DNA from: Apodemus sylvaticus
Lineage: Eukaryota > Chordata > Mammalia > Rodentia > Muridae
Direction: 5' to 3'
Length of the DNA stretch: 64,000 nt
Assembly (NCBI RefSeq): GCF_947179515.1
Contig: NC_067472.1
Location: 203,339,568 to 203,403,567, forward strand
In this document: positions 24,760 to 37,750 of the stretch, one piece after another
Position numbering within the stretch: the first letter of the stretch is position 1
Layout: each line of letters opens with the position of its first letter
Notes under the pieces: model-generated
The model's database searches: none
The model's input: only the letters and a program-made list of their open reading frames with translations
What the model was told of the DNA's origin: nothing
Translations under genes and position numbers: made by a program

Positions 24760-24901
24760 GTCAGTATGAGAAGCATGGAGACAGGAGAAGTTTGTGTCAC
24801 CTACTCAGTCTGTTTCCAGGACTCTCTTGTGCTGTCTCAGTGGAGTGTGTTATTTAATAAAAGTGCTCCACATGCAATGTGCATATGAAGCAAACACACA
24901 A

Positions 24902-24903
<2 letters not shown>

Positions 24904-24942
<39 letters not shown>
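24904..24942. repeat. (CA)n microsatellite
   Basis: About nineteen perfect CA units. Confidence 0.97.
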
Positions 24943-24944
<2 letters not shown>

Positions 24945-25152
24945 GGAGTGGCATACTGAGAAGACTTAGACCTAGCTTACTGAAAACAGGAAATGAGTAA
25001 AGTAGAATAATGGATTTTCAACACACCAGGGATACAGGCCCTACACTGAGATGTCAGACTTTAACAGAACTACATTTGGTTAATATCTTGGCTGACAAGA
25101 ATTTGCTTCCAAGGTTTGAAGCAGTGGCCTAAATGATTTTCCCTTCCCACAG

Positions 25153-25554
25153 AAGAAGAATAAAGAGTAACTTGCCCAAAAAGTAGCCTTCTGGGAGGAG
25201 ATAAGAAACATTCTAGTAACATCAGGATTTTTCAAATGGGCTTCCTAGCCATTTGGAAAAATGTATGGTTCTGAAGGAAACAACTTTGGGGAGGTGGGCT
25301 CTGGAGCACCATTAACATCAAAGAAAGCTCAGCCTTCTTTAGTAACAACAAGGACCCTCAGCCCACCAGTGGTGTCTTCAGGAAAGGAAGACTGTGAAGA
25401 AGCAGCCCCAGCCACATCACCAGCTTCCAAAGAGGCTGCAGAAACATGCACCTTGGAAAGCCCAGGTGAGTCACCACAGGTTTCTGACTTGGACAAGCCT
25501 TGTGTAGAAGTGGTTCCAATTTCTTCTGGATCAGTCACACATGAGTGCAACTGA
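25153..25554 (+). pseudogene. Exon-like segment with 98-codon Ser/Pro/Glu-rich open end
   Basis: An acceptor with pyrimidine tract (ttttcccttcccacag) ends at 25,152. The phase-0 frame begins KKNKE, meets a stop at codon 6 and another before 25,261, then stays open to a TGA at 25,552-25,554. The open end contains MYGSEGNNFGEVGSGAP, SLVTTRTLSPPVVSSGKED and 'CEEAAPATSPASKEAAETCT', a low-complexity Ser/Pro/Ala/Glu composition typical of disordered tails. It is in the same phase and strand as the 24,667-24,759 segment, so both probably belong to one decayed gene. The function is unknown. Confidence 0.42.
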
Positions 25555-28500
25555 AGCTCATAAGTAAGGTAAGGCAGAGATGCTGGACAGGTGTCTCAAG
25601 TCTGGAGAACTGGACCCCACAGAGAATACTGAATCTCCAGCCATGTGTTCAATATTTTGCTATCAGGGATCAATTTAGTTTCCTCTGGTAACAGAACCTC
25701 CTGTGTTGAGTGTTGCCTTTTTCCGTCCTGACAATCTGTCTTGTCAGCTTGTGCAGACCTAGCAATATTTCTGGATGTGTCTGTGAGTTGATGGTAAGAA
25801 AGAAAAATTCTGAGCTTCCCTTGCAATTCTGAGGCCACAAGGGTCTCTCTTTCCCTACAATACTGTACTATTGGGGATATCCCCTGATGGTCTGATCTTG
25901 AGAATAGACTGTCTTTCTGCTGTGTGCAGCCTCTTAATACCTGATGGGGTTTCTCATAGGCTCACAGCTCTAGTGTAAATGCTCCATATGATTGAGCATG
26001 CCCACAGCTGGCTTCGTAAAGGAGGACTCTATGAAATACTTGCAGTTTGACTCTATGTCTGGAAGTCACAGACTTGTAAGTCACTTGTGTGAGACTGTGC
26101 CTAAGGAAAATCCCAGCAGGACACAGGAAAATACATGTCCAGATCTTAGAATCCAGAGGCCAAAAAATCTGGAGATATGAACTAAGAATAGAGAAGACAT
26201 ATCTCTGCCTGGGGAAACACAGCAGAACTTTTCCTATTCTCTTACAATTTAGATCCCTGGAGACATATGGTCCATACCTCAGAAGACTTTGTCCAATGAA
26301 TCCCTCCACACACATAGATATTTTATAGTCAGCCCAGATTCACAACCAAAAATATTGCTCTATCCGCTTAAGCTGACAGTAAAGTCCAAGGCCCCATCTC
26401 CCAGACACCAATACCCAGAACTCAGAGTAATACTTCCCGCCCATGATGAGGAGCAGAATGAAGGAAAGAATCCCAATGACTTTGAATTTCTCTCCCAGGC
26501 TGCCAGACTGAGTACTGCTCAGAGATACCAGGCCCTCTCACCTCAGACTTTTCTAAATTTTTCATTACAATTCAGAAGAGACCTGTACCTGCTGGTCCTC
26601 CCTCAGGATTTATGTGAGAAATTCCTCCCCTCAGGAAGGCAGAACACTAAGAAAAGAATCGGGAAATGTGGTGTATTATGTGAAGCCTTGGAAAAGATAT
26701 GAACACTTCTCCTGATCTGGGGCCATTTCTTTCTCCTTGATTTTACATGACTGCCAGGGAACATATTTAGAGTATATATCCACACACATCACCCTCCAGA
26801 GGGAATTATGTGTGACAAGGACTGGCCATCTTGAATTTGATGACTGTATTTGGTTGCTTTTCAGAGTCCATGGAAATGAACACTATAATTAGAAATTTTC
26901 ATGGTAGTTGGGGGCTAGAGCCAGTAATTCTAGTCACTCACAAAATGAAGCTAAAGGCTTCCTACAAACTCAAATCAGCTCCACAGTCTGAGTGTCATAT
27001 TACCTAAAGGATAAAGAAGGCAGCCCGAAAGCATAAGGCAGCCAGGGAGGCATAAAGCAGGAATAGACATGGTGCCTAGTTGCAAAGAGAAAAGGAAACT
27101 GCTTTTGTGTCCTTGACTTCATACCTACTCTGGTAAGCTTTGGAGTATAAATTATCAAGACACCTCAGGACACCTGAGCAGACCTGCTGACTGCTACAGG
27201 AAAGAGCCTAGAACCAGGAGGCGTCAGGATGTATATCTCCAGTTCCACTCAACATATTTTCCTTTTTACTGTATCTCAACAAAGCACAATAGCACCCAAA
27301 ACAACAAAGAGCGTAGGAACAATGATATGTATGCACTGGTGTGGTCTGCGTCATGTGTGTGTGAGAGGATGGGTCTAAGTCCTCCAAGAGTTGTGTTACC
27401 TACATCATCATTCCCCTCCAGAAAGGAGCCCAAGACTTTTGCTATGCACAAAATGAGGAGTATCAGTTCCTCATATAAGAAGAACTGGGTCTTCTTACAT
27501 TGGGTTGGATTCATGTAAGCAAATGGAACTCGGTAACTGAGGGTACCTCTTGTCTCTCTCTTAGAAACAGCCAGCCTAAATAGTGCTCTGCACAGAGTCA
27601 ATCCATTCCAGATCTTCTTCACTGACCATATACAGTCAATAGTGAGCAGTTCGAGTTAAAGGAGCATTTCCTAGTACTTTTACAGCTTCTTGTATTTTAT
27701 GTCTTACTCGGAGTAATTCTTCAGTGTTCCAACTTGATACGAATCTGCATGGAAAACTGTTGCTTGCAAGGATGTATTAAAACAGTCTCTACAGACCACA
27801 TACCTAAAAGATGTAAAAATGAAACTTAAGTATGCCAAGAGTGTCCTTTCTAATGATTATGTTTTGTATTTATGAAGAAGTACTTCCTTTGTGCCCAACC
27901 AATGAGATCCTACAAGCTAGGTTTTCAAGTATTTGCACATGCAGAGCATACATCTTTTGATTTTCAAGGGAACACACTATTTGCCTAGAGAGTCCTTTGG
28001 ATGAGTATCTCATTTTCAAAGACTGCTGCTCACAAAACAATTGAAATTCTTGTAACTTGCTAAATATAAGCCACAACAAGGTGGATTGCTCTTAGGTTTT
28101 GTAAGATCTTGGAGTCAGACCTTGAGAAGTGCTGATGTGTGAGGCAGTCTCCTGTGACTTCGTGTTCTTCCATCCAATTGCATCTATTCTTACTGCAATG
28201 CCTACTTCAATAATATAATATGCCCAATTGAAATTTGGCCTTTTGTGTCTTGAGACTCAAAAGGGAGATTATAGAGAAAATGAGTAAGGCACATGAGGCA
28301 AAAAGCACAATATACTGCCGGAGAAAAATATAGGCCAGTGTGGGTTGCAGAGGAAGAACTGCCACACGTAAGGCAACTTATGATAACTTAGGAAGAGGAG
28401 TCCAAAACAGTATATAGGGGAGGGGGATAGCATTGGAGATTGATACACTGACCTCCTGTATCAGTGAGCATTTCTGTTGGCTGGGATTTATGGTTTGTAT

Positions 28501-30335
28501 TGGAAAAGAATGCCTGATATGTGTTGATATCAGCCATCAGAACCATGCCATCCCTTGTCTTGGATGGACTGGAAAAGTAGTGGTGATTTTGAGTAGAGGG
28601 AAAACATTGTGGACTATTCTGAGCAAAATTATGGTGTGATCAAAGCCATACTCTAGAAGTTAAAATGAAGGAGATGCAAAGCTGCTTGGTTAGGGAAAGT
28701 CAGGTGAGGTTTGGGAGCTGATACCACGGAATGATGATAAGGGGGGTGATAGTCTTGTGTGTGTGTGGAGGAGTGATCAGGGGAATTCAGATATCCAGGT
28801 AATAGGGATAAAGTTTGAGGAGTCTGAGACAGGGCAGGATTCCAGTTAGGATCATGGTGAGGGCAGTGTTCATCTCATAAACATGAGTAGGATTTGTATA
28901 AGAGGACAGAACTTGAAAGTGAGATGTAGTTATAAAGTGTGCAATTGAAGGCACATGTGAGATATTACAACTACATCAACATTGGGAGAATGAAGTGAGA
29001 AGGCTAGAGAGGGACCTGAGGCACTTAAACATGCAGGCGGCTCATGAACTCGGTAAATATGGAGAACTGGCTGCAAGAGAAACAATTCCTAGCAGCTTAG
29101 GTGAATGTCTAATGAGGAAATCAGGGACCACAGTGGGGATGAAGGAACAACAAGGCTGAAAGGGCACTGGATATGAGGTTCACAGAAGCCATAGGATGGG
29201 GACACAGGAAGCAGGAATTCAGGATGGAACCTGCTGGAGTTCTGGGGATATTGACTTAATGTATTTTAAACCATGGAAGGCAGATAATGCAATGTCCAGT
29301 AATGTCATAAAATCTGGTTATACTGTCACTCTCCTGGACCCCCCAGCATTCAGGAGGATAGAGTGCAAGTTGGTGAATTTGGTGCCACGTTGAGTGAACA
29401 GTAATATTGTGCCTCAAAACAAAAGTCACTTGATGAGAAATTGGCCATTGTGGATTCTGTTATAACTGTCATACTAAAGCTGGCATCTAGGCCCTAGAAT
29501 CTAGGGGAATTTGAAGAGGAGGCTGCTCTTTGGCAATGGGTTAGCAGATTACTGTCATGTAGGAGCTGTGAAATAGTTTGGACATGGTTTCTTCTTGTTT
29601 ATTGTTTTTTTTTAATTTTTTACTTTTTCATTGATTTCACTTTAGATTTCCAAAAGCTTGATGTTTTAAATGATAGCTTAGGTGTGAGTATACATACATA
29701 AACACAGTTGTTTAATGGCTCATGTGGGAAGCCTCTGTGTTCATACACAACTTAGAGAAAGAAACGAGAATGTGCTAGAAGCCTGCTCGAAATCTCACTT
29801 TCTCCCTCGAAGAATGAAACCCCTCTTGCTCTCACCATGTCTTCCTCCATTTTACATGTGCACCGCTTCCATTCTAACAGTGATTCAATTGCAATGGGTA
29901 GAAATGTAACTTTTACACCTGGCTTGCAGGGCTTAACATCTGCAAGATTTATCACCATTCATGCAAGCAATTGTTTGGTGGGTTTTTACATATGGAGACC
30001 CAGTGAAGGAAGAAGAAAAGTAATGGAAAAAGACATAGTATGATCATATGACAGTAATACTATACCACATCAGAAGGACAGAAGTAGCTCCTTCTCACAT
30101 AGGGAGAAATCCCATGGGTCTCAGGGGCAGGATACAATAAAAACAGCTGCATTATCAAAGAGATTGTTATCAGAAATATTGATGAAGCAATCAGTCTGCT
30201 GTTGTCAGGAAGGAAGCAGAGATGGGTTAGAAGTGAAGACAAAACTTGTAATAGTTACTGTCTAGACATCAGGTTTAACTAAGCGTGGATGACCATAAGG
30301 GCCTTGTCCTAACTGAGGGACAAGCTAAAAGTAAG
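25555..30335. other. Long non-coding stretch, no repeat or gene recognised
   Basis: The longest frame is 26,289-26,702 (plus, 137 codons, starting at TTG), with no recognised domain or splice context. Frames at 25,962-26,315 and 27,266-27,622 (minus) are likewise featureless. The block looks relatively free of recent SINEs. Confidence 0.4.
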
Positions 30336-30674
30336 TGTAGTGGTTGGAATACTCCTGTCCCAGGCAGGGTATTGTGGGGTATGGCCTTGATAGACTAGCA
30401 TTGGCATTGTTGGAGGAAGTGTCTCTTTGCGCATGAACTTTGAGGTCCTCCTTGAGAGAGGAGGAGTCATTTTTCTCCTTTTTGCCTTTCAAACGAGATG
30501 TAGAACTCTATGCTCACCAGGCACCATGTTTGCCTGAATGCTATCATACTTTCTGCTATGTTGATAACAGACCAAACCTCAGTACCTGTAAGCCAACCCC
30601 AATTAAATGTTGTCCTTTATAAGTGTTGGATTAACCATGATGTTGATTCACAAGAATGAAAACACTAACTAAGG
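30336..30674 (+). mobile_element. MaLR-type solo LTR (ORR1-like)
   Basis: Begins 'tgtagtggttggaatactcc' and contains 'cattgttggaggaagtgtct', 'gagatgtagaactctatgct', 'ctgtaagccaaccccaatta' and 'aatgttgtcctttataagtg'. It ends 'aaaacactaactaaggc', the order of the mouse MaLR/ORR1 LTR consensus. There is no internal retroviral sequence beside it, so it is a solo LTR with no coding content. Family-level naming is by eye. Confidence 0.7.
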
Positions 30675-31489
30675 CACTAAATGAGAAAAATGCAGTACAT
30701 TTTGAACATTATGAATTAGGACGACAAAGAAGATGGTTCCACATTACTGCTGCACATGACAGATGGCAGTCTTCATTCAAGGATTATTTTGGAAATCACA
30801 GGAGAGAACAGATTGTTAATGTTCCTTGTGCCTCCCTTCCTTGGTGAATCAAGCATAGCTGGCTGGGCTAACTTAGAATTCTTTGCTTCTTTTGTCTTCT
30901 CAGACCCATCCAACCCAGACAGCCTTCTGGTCAAGTGCAGAACTGCACACACATTTTGGATATCAAGTGGTGCTCCCTGAATCCATTGCTGTGGTGTGTG
31001 CCCCCAAGTATAAATAGTAAGTATGTGAGATTCAAGTCTGGAATTTACAATACAAAATCACCAATGTCTCAAAACTATTTAAAAACTGTCTTTGTACAGA
31101 ATGTCTTGACTGATTGCTATGAATGCCTTCCTTTTATGTGCATATTCTAATGATCACCAACTACTCTTAAAAGACAGGATAACACCACTGCTGGTTTTTA
31201 AGACAACCTTTTAAGAAGTAACTTTAAGAGGCAGAGATTGAAGAAATTCAACAGGAAACACTATATGGGAGTTCCATGTCTCTTCCTACCCACCGCTGTA
31301 TTCTTCTGAATTCTTCAGGCAAAGTAGTGTTGGGTAAGCAATGAATATGATTAATTTATAATATGTTTTGTCACTTGATGTCCTAAAGAAACAAGCTAAC
31401 CCCAGTTTTATATTATTGTCCCTTGTTCCTCACAATCAATGGGCAAGAATTCATTGTGCAAGAAAGGGATCCAGAGACAGTGATACAGA
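30675..31489. other. Non-coding stretch, nothing recognised
   Basis: Short frames only; no repeat or RNA gene is visible. Confidence 0.45.
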
Positions 31490-31630
31490 GAATTTTTTAC
31501 ACACAGGGGAAAGAGAAGGAGGACACAGAGGACAGAGTGGAGGACATTGAGAAGATTAGGAGAAGGAGGATGACTATGAAAAATAGAAGGAAAATGAATA
31601 TCGAGAGAAAGAATACAAAGAAGGAAGGAA

Positions 31631-31681
<51 letters not shown>

Positions 31682-32015
31682 TAGATGGAAGAGAAGGGGA
31701 AAGAAATCAAAGACAAGAAAGGACAAAAATAAGAAACTAGAGGGCAATTAAGATTGGACAGGGATGACAAGGTCTAGAAGGAGGACAAAGATGACAATGA
31801 TGAATTGCAAAAGGAAGATAAGTTCACAGTTTCTAAAAGAATGGCAACATTTTGCAGAGAAGATGAGATGAGAGTTGGGAGGAAAAGAGAGAGATAAGAA
31901 TGGAAAGAGAAAAGGGAGAGATAGGGAGAGACATATGAGAAAGAAGAGAAGAGGAATGAGGAATGGAAAATTGAATGAAAGGAGGAAGGTGGAGAGAAAG
32001 GTGGAGATGAGAGAC
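31490..32015. repeat. Polypurine-rich block with a (GA)n core
   Basis: The plus strand is strongly A/G-biased for more than 500 bases, with an AGGA/GGAA section and a nearly perfect (GA)n tract at 31,631-31,678. Overlapping open frames in both directions (Arg/Glu-rich plus, Ser/Leu/Phe-rich minus) are consequences of this bias. It ends about 200 bases before duplication copy B. Confidence 0.88.
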
Positions 32016-32225
32016 AGGAAACTTGGACTTGGAGGCAAATGTGTGCAACTGTGAGTCTGCCTTTTCTCATTTCAGAATTGGAATTTTCACACTGGTACCT
32101 ACTGGATTAAAATAAATATCCAATTATCTACAGAGTGGGCTCCATGCCCACAGACAGGACACAGCTCTCTTTTGTGTATGTATCTTTGTGCAAGTAATCA
32201 AGGCCGTGTTTTCAGTCAGGACACA

Positions 32226-32971
32226 GTGCTGATTGGTTTTTATCATTTTTTCCTTACCCTCCTGGCAGTTCAGCTTCATCACCCCCTTCTTAGAAATCCA
32301 TAGTAACCAAATATCTATGATTCTGGGATTAGTGAATGTACGTTTTCTCATATTTGAAATCTGATCATTCACTGTCTCTGAGATGCTATTCCTTTCTGCC
32401 CCATAATCCTGATATCTGAGGATACTAATACTCTCAGGAAAAGATTAAGGAAAGAGGACGTGTGTGTACCTCAGAGTCAGAGTGTGAGAGCAGCATGCTT
32501 GAGGCTCTGAATTCCATCCCCAGTAACATGAGGAAAAGAACAAAGTATGAAACTCATTAGCTTATTTAATGCTTATTCCCTGTTACTTTGTTCTTTATCA
32601 ATGTCAGTTACAACTTTCAGTCAGAGATCTGTATGCAAAGGACAAACTTGCACAAAAGGTAAATTATGCAAATCTTGTTCTGGAATTTTTTTCTAGAAGT
32701 GTATGGTTCTCACCATCTAGGGAGGTGGTTTCTTCTCCTATGTTGTGGTCTGTGATCTCACACTTAGTATGATCAGATCTCTGCGTGTCAGATCAGACCC
32801 AGATAGTAAGATTCTATCTCTTTACTGCCTATCAGCCAGGACTCTTCCATTGAGTATAGATTCAGAGGAGATGCAGCAACATAGAGAAAGGACCAAAACG
32901 TGTCCCATGAAATAGATAAGAACCAGAAATTCAGTCATAGAGATCCAAAGTAATCTAAGATACTATATCAC

Positions 32972-33025
<54 letters not shown>

Positions 33026-33180
33026 TTTCTATATACTTATAAATGTATATGTGTATACATTTTGCATTATTCTCCTTATCAAAAATACTGAGACCTAATA
33101 AAATTTAAGATTTCTTTTATAAGACACATATATTATCTTCCTTCTGTAGCATCATTGTGTAGACATGTGAAAACAGATAC
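32226..33180 (+). repeat. Segmental duplication, copy B (partner 1-955)
   Basis: Aligned in direct orientation with 1-955, starting at 'gtgctgattgg' and ending at 'agacatgtgaaaacagatac', after which the copies diverge completely. Differences include a CT/TG microsatellite much longer here (32,971-33,027). The spacing of about 32.2 kb and the moderate divergence point to an old duplication. Because copy A touches the window edge, the true left end of the duplicated unit is unknown. Confidence 0.85.
32971..33027. repeat. (CT)n-(TG)n microsatellite
   Basis: About 19 CT units then 8 TG units, expanded relative to duplication copy A. Confidence 0.95.
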
Positions 33181-33428
33181 TGCCACGACAGCTGCCCCAC
33201 AGTTGTTGGCATCAGAGAGAACAGTGTCATCCTCTACGAACTGAGCCTTGGAATTTAGTCTTCCAAGAAAAAAGGCAGGAGTTGAGCTGGCTCTGTGCGG
33301 TGACAGAACCCATTTCCAAGAGCAAGTCCACAAACAGCCTGCAAGGAGCTTCTTTAAGAGAAAGAAGCTCACTAAGGAGAAATCTCCTGAGAAAAGGTAG
33401 CAAGGCAGAGAACAAAGGTTGTTTTATC

Positions 33429-33460
<32 letters not shown>

Positions 33461-34430
33461 CATCATCATCATGTTAAGGTCTTTGAAGGCTAAGGCTTTG
33501 TTCCTAATTTACTGGAAGCATTCACAGCCTCTCTCACTCTTACAGACCACAAACTGGGTTCTTTGGTATAAACTGTTCAGACATCATTAAGAGCCCTGAT
33601 TCTTGTCCCCTGGACTGGTTTCCTTGTTTCAGATGTTCTCAATTACACAGTTTAGGAAAGCAGGGCCTGCTCAGCAGCTTGGGTGGCATGACGCACAGCC
33701 CGGCCGGACAGCCAGCTCACCTGTTTATAGTCTATCCAGGAAGAGATGGCAGGAAACATGGTGGCTGTGGTCAATGGCTTGTCTGCCATTATCCAAGAGA
33801 AAGAACTGAAAAATAGTGTGCACTGTAGGTCAGGGCTCTGGAGGACAGCTGAGGAAAGGATGGAGGAGGCTGCCAAGCCACACCTCAAAGCCAGTTTGTA
33901 CATGGCAGGGATGAGACCTGAATTTCTGGGGAATATGGAGTTCATCTTCAGTTATGGGCCATAGTCTGGGCCCTGCTGAAAAGGCACAGCATTATCCAGG
34001 CACCACCACACTGCAGACCTCCCAACTGTAGTGGAGTCCAGATGTCACCCAGCACTGTCCCACCTTGAGCAAAAGGGAAGTACACAGGCTAAGGCCTAGG
34101 CTGAAAAAAATCAAAATCTTCCAAACAGTCTGAGAGCCACTGGCAGCTATTGTCACACAGAAATCTGCTCTGCCCAGAAGTCTCTGGCCTGGCTCTGCTG
34201 AAGCACTTCCCACTACCTCAGGACCAGAAAGGATGTGACCACACAAGGGAGCCTGAGGGGGTTCCTAAAGATGAATAAAAACAGAGGCTTACATGAGAGA
34301 GGAACCTGCAAATGTGCTAGGAGCCTCCTGACCTCCAGAGGAAGTGGTGTAGTCACAGAGTAGGCAGGACTCTGATGCTGGGGATCTCAGGGCTTTCTAG
34401 CACTCTAACTATGGAAATGCTGAGGATAAC
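33181..34430. other. GC-richer unassigned block at duplication boundary
   Basis: Starts exactly where the duplication homology ends. Open plus-strand pieces include 'SKSKSTNSLQGASLRERSSL' near 33,300-33,390 and MAGNMVAVVNGLSAIIQ from 33,746 to a stop at 33,962. 'aataaa' occurs at about 34,273. The composition differs from the AT-rich surroundings and resembles decayed transcribed sequence, but I recognise no family and see no splice structure that would decide. It could be an unrecognised retrocopy or an ERV piece. Confidence 0.3.
33426..33472. repeat. (CAT)n trinucleotide repeat
   Basis: About fifteen CAT units with one ACC variant. Frames across it give poly-Ile or poly-Met. Confidence 0.95.
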
Positions 34431-35009
34431 TCCTGAAAAGTCCTAAAAAACCTTTTTTTGTTCTTTCTGAGGGTAAAAGACTGCTGGCTTAGGCGATTAA
34501 CACCTGCCACCTAATAGGATTAAGCAGTGTGGCCTTGGTTCTATCTCAGCAGGAACTGCTGAGGTCTAACTTACAGCCTGCTTGTGGGAAGTGGGGAAAG
34601 AAAATGGGTCACTTAGAGAAGTGGTTATAGAATTTCATACTAAGTTGCCAAAAAATTTCCTATGAAATTTATCTAAGGTGAAAAGCTGAAAGATCCTAAG
34701 CAGGGAAAGGGAAAAAAATCGTGTCTGATTGGGGAAAACCAAAAATTCCTAGGCTAAGTGAGGAAGGGGAAAATTTCTACCCTAAATCTAAGTGAGGAAA
34801 AGAAAAAGAGTGAGCAGCTCTTTTTCTTTGTCTTCAGCACTTATACTTTTTTCACAATACATAATCACATGTTACAAAGTTCATCATTATTTCACACAAA
34901 AATTCAAATAATTGAAATAGAAGTTTACAACAGAGAATATTTACATGCATGTCCATGAGGAGCAATTATCTACCTAAACTTGCATCACCTGTGTGGCTGA
35001 CCTATTGGG
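34431..35009. other. Unassigned stretch before L1
   Basis: A/T-rich with repeated 'ctaagtgaggaa'-type text near 34,755-34,800. The abrupt change into L1 at about 35,010 suggests an older repeat, possibly LTR-derived, but I cannot name it. Confidence 0.3.
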
Positions 35010-37750
35010 ACTGAGCTGCTATACTCAGGATGATATTCTCAAAATTCTTCCCTTTGCCTGAAAAATTCGTGATGTCTTGGTTTTTGACAGCTGAACAATA
35101 TTCCATTTTGTAGATATACTCTATTTTCTTCAGGTGAGGGACATCTAAGTTGTTTCCAGTTTCTGGCTATTACAAATAAAGCTGCTATGAATATGATGGA
35201 TCAAGTGTCTGTGTGAGGTGTTGGAGCCTCTTTTGGGTATTTGCCCAAGAGTGATACAGCTGGGTCTTAAGGCAGAGCTATTCCCATTTTTCTGAGAAAA
35301 TACCAAATTGATTTCCAATTGGTTGTAAAAGCTTGCACTCCCACCAGCAGTGGAGGAGTGTTCCCATTGCTCCACATCCGCTCTAGTGCATTCTGTCCCT
35401 TCAGTTTTTGATCTTAGCTATTCTGTGGGTGTAAAATGGAATCTCAGAGTGTTTTGATTTTCTTTTTTCTGATTATTAAGGAACTTGAGTATTCCTTTAA
35501 GTATTTTTGTGAGAAAATCTGTTTAGTTCTACACCTTACCCCCACTTTTTTGTTGTTGAATTCTTTGGATTGTTGGTTTATAACTTCTTGAGTTTTTTGG
35601 TAAATTTTTGATATTAGCCCTCTCTCAGATGTAGGGTTAGTAAAGATCCTTTCCCAATTTGTGGGCTGATGATTTGTTATATTGAAAGTGTCCTTTGTGT
35701 TACAAAGGCTTTTCAGTTTCATGAGGTACCATTTATCAGTTGTTTATCTTAGAGCCTGAACCATTGGTTTTTTGTTCAGGGTTATGTCTCCTTTATCAAT
35801 GCAATCAAGGGTATGTCCCACCTTCTCTTCCATGAGATTTAGTGCATCCGGTTTCATATTGAGTTTCTTGATGTACTTGGACTTAAGTTTTGTGCATGAT
35901 CAGTATGGATCTATTTTTATTCCTCTACATGGAGAGACATCCGGTTAGTCCAGCACCATTTGAGGGAGCTTTCAGTTTTCTATTATATGGTTTTGGCTTC
36001 TGTATCAAATATCAATTGTCAATAGATGTGTGGGTTTATTTCTTGGTTTTCCATTCAATTCCATTGATCAATGTGTCTGTTTATGCACCAATACCAAGCA
36101 GTTTTTATTACTATTACTTTGTAGTACTGAGTGATATCAGGGACTGTGATTTCTCCCAATGTTCTATTATGGTTCAGGACAGTTTTGGCTATCCTAGGTT
36201 TTTTGTTTTTACATATCAAGTTGAGAATTGATCTTTCAAGGTCTGTAAAAAAAATTGAGGTGGAGTTTTAATGGGGATTACATTGAATCTATAGTTTGCT
36301 TTTTATAAAATGGCCAGTTTCACTAGGTTAGCCCTATCCATCCATGAGCATGATACATCATCCCATCTCCTGATATCTTCTTCAACTTCTTTCTTCAGGG
36401 ACTTGAAGTTCTTGTCATACAGATCTTTTACCTGCTTGGTTAAAGTCGCAACAAGATATTTCTTTCTAGGACCATTTATCAGGAGGGCTGCTGCCTTCTT
36501 TGAGTAAATTTGTATCCAGACACTTTGGTGAAGGTGTTATCAGATGTAGGAGATATCTGATCGAATTTTTGGGTTGCTTCTGTATTCTATCATATCCTCC
36601 ACAAATAGCAATATTTTGATTTCTTCCTTTCCAAGTTGTATCTACTTGAACTCCTTTTGTTGTCTTATTGCTCTGGCTAGAACTTCAAGTACTAGGTTGA
36701 ATAGATAGAGACAGTGTGGGCAGCCTTGTCTTGTCCCTGATTTTAGTAGAAAAGCATAAATTTTTCTGCATTTAGTTTGAGTTTAGCTATTGGCTTGCTG
36801 TATATTGCTTTGATTGTGTTAGGTATGTGCCCTGTATACCTGATTTTTAAAAATTTCTTTAAAATGTAGATGTATCAGATGTTATCAAAGATTTTTTTCA
36901 GTATCTAATGAGATAATCCTGAGGGGATTTTTTTTTCAGTTTATTTATACAGTGGATTACTTTGATGTATTTTCTTATATTGAATCATCCATACATCCCT
37001 GAAATGAAGACTATTGATCTTGATGGATAATTTCTTTGGTGTGTTCCTGGACTCAGTTTGTGAGAATTTTTATTGAGTATTTTTGTGTCAATGTTCTTAA
37101 AGAAATCGATGTGACATTTTCTTTCTGTGTTGGGACTTTGTATAGTTTAGGTATCCGGGTCACTGTGGATTCATAGAATGAGTTTGGAAATGTTTTTATT
37201 TTGTGGAATAGTTTGAGGAGTATTGGAATTATCTCTTCTTGGAACATCTGGTAGAATTCTGCACCAAAACCCACTGGCCCTGGGCCTTTTTTGGCTGGGA
37301 GACTTGAAATGACTGCTTCTCTTTCTTTAGTGGTTTTGGGCTATTTAAAGAGCTTGCCTGATCTTGATTTAACTTTGGTTAGTAGTATCTGTATAGAACA
37401 TCATCCATTTTGTTAAGATTTTCCAATTTTGTGGAGGACAGGTTTTGGAAGTAAGACCTAATGATTCTTTGACCTTCCTCACTGTCAGCTGTCAGGCCTC
37501 CCTTTTTATTTCGGTTTTTGTTTCGGAGTCTGTATCTCTATAACTTTGGTAATTTGACTAAGGTTTGTCTATTTTGTTGATTTTCTCAAAGAACCAGCAC
37601 TTGGTTTGGTTGATTCTTTGCACTGCTTTCTTTGTTTCTAACTGATTCCCTTCAGCCCCAATTTTGATTATTTCCTGCCTTCTACTCCTCTTTGGGGTGC
37701 TGATTCTTCCCTTTTTTCCTAGAGCTTTCAGGTGTTTTATTGTGATGACT
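35010..37750 (-). mobile_element. Antisense L1, ORF2 reverse transcriptase to C-terminus (5' side continues at 38,315)
   Basis: Read on the minus strand, peptides such as GFGAEFYQMFQEEIIPILLK and PNSFYESTVTRIPK (37,053-37,274) are the L1 ORF2 reverse-transcriptase region. The plus strand contains the reverse complements of 'ctcctccactgctggtggga' and 'ataatattgttcagctgtca', the ORF2 C-terminal part. Frameshifts and stops are frequent, so it is a dead, fairly old L1. The 3' terminus seems to be missing at the 35,010 side. A 0.56-kb element splits it at 37,751-38,314. Confidence 0.88.

Noticed and set aside
24904..24942. CRISPR-like regular repeat
   Set aside because: It is a simple CA microsatellite. 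No array with spacers occurs anywhere in the window, and the genome is mammalian.
26289..26702. 137-codon plus-strand frame
   Set aside because: The start is TTG, with no domain, splice context or conserved-looking motif; other frames nearby are of similar length.
34990..35020. L1 3' end with tail at the left edge of the antisense L1
   Set aside because: No T-run or L1 terminal text is present there; the L1 seems truncated on its 3' side rather than ending normally.
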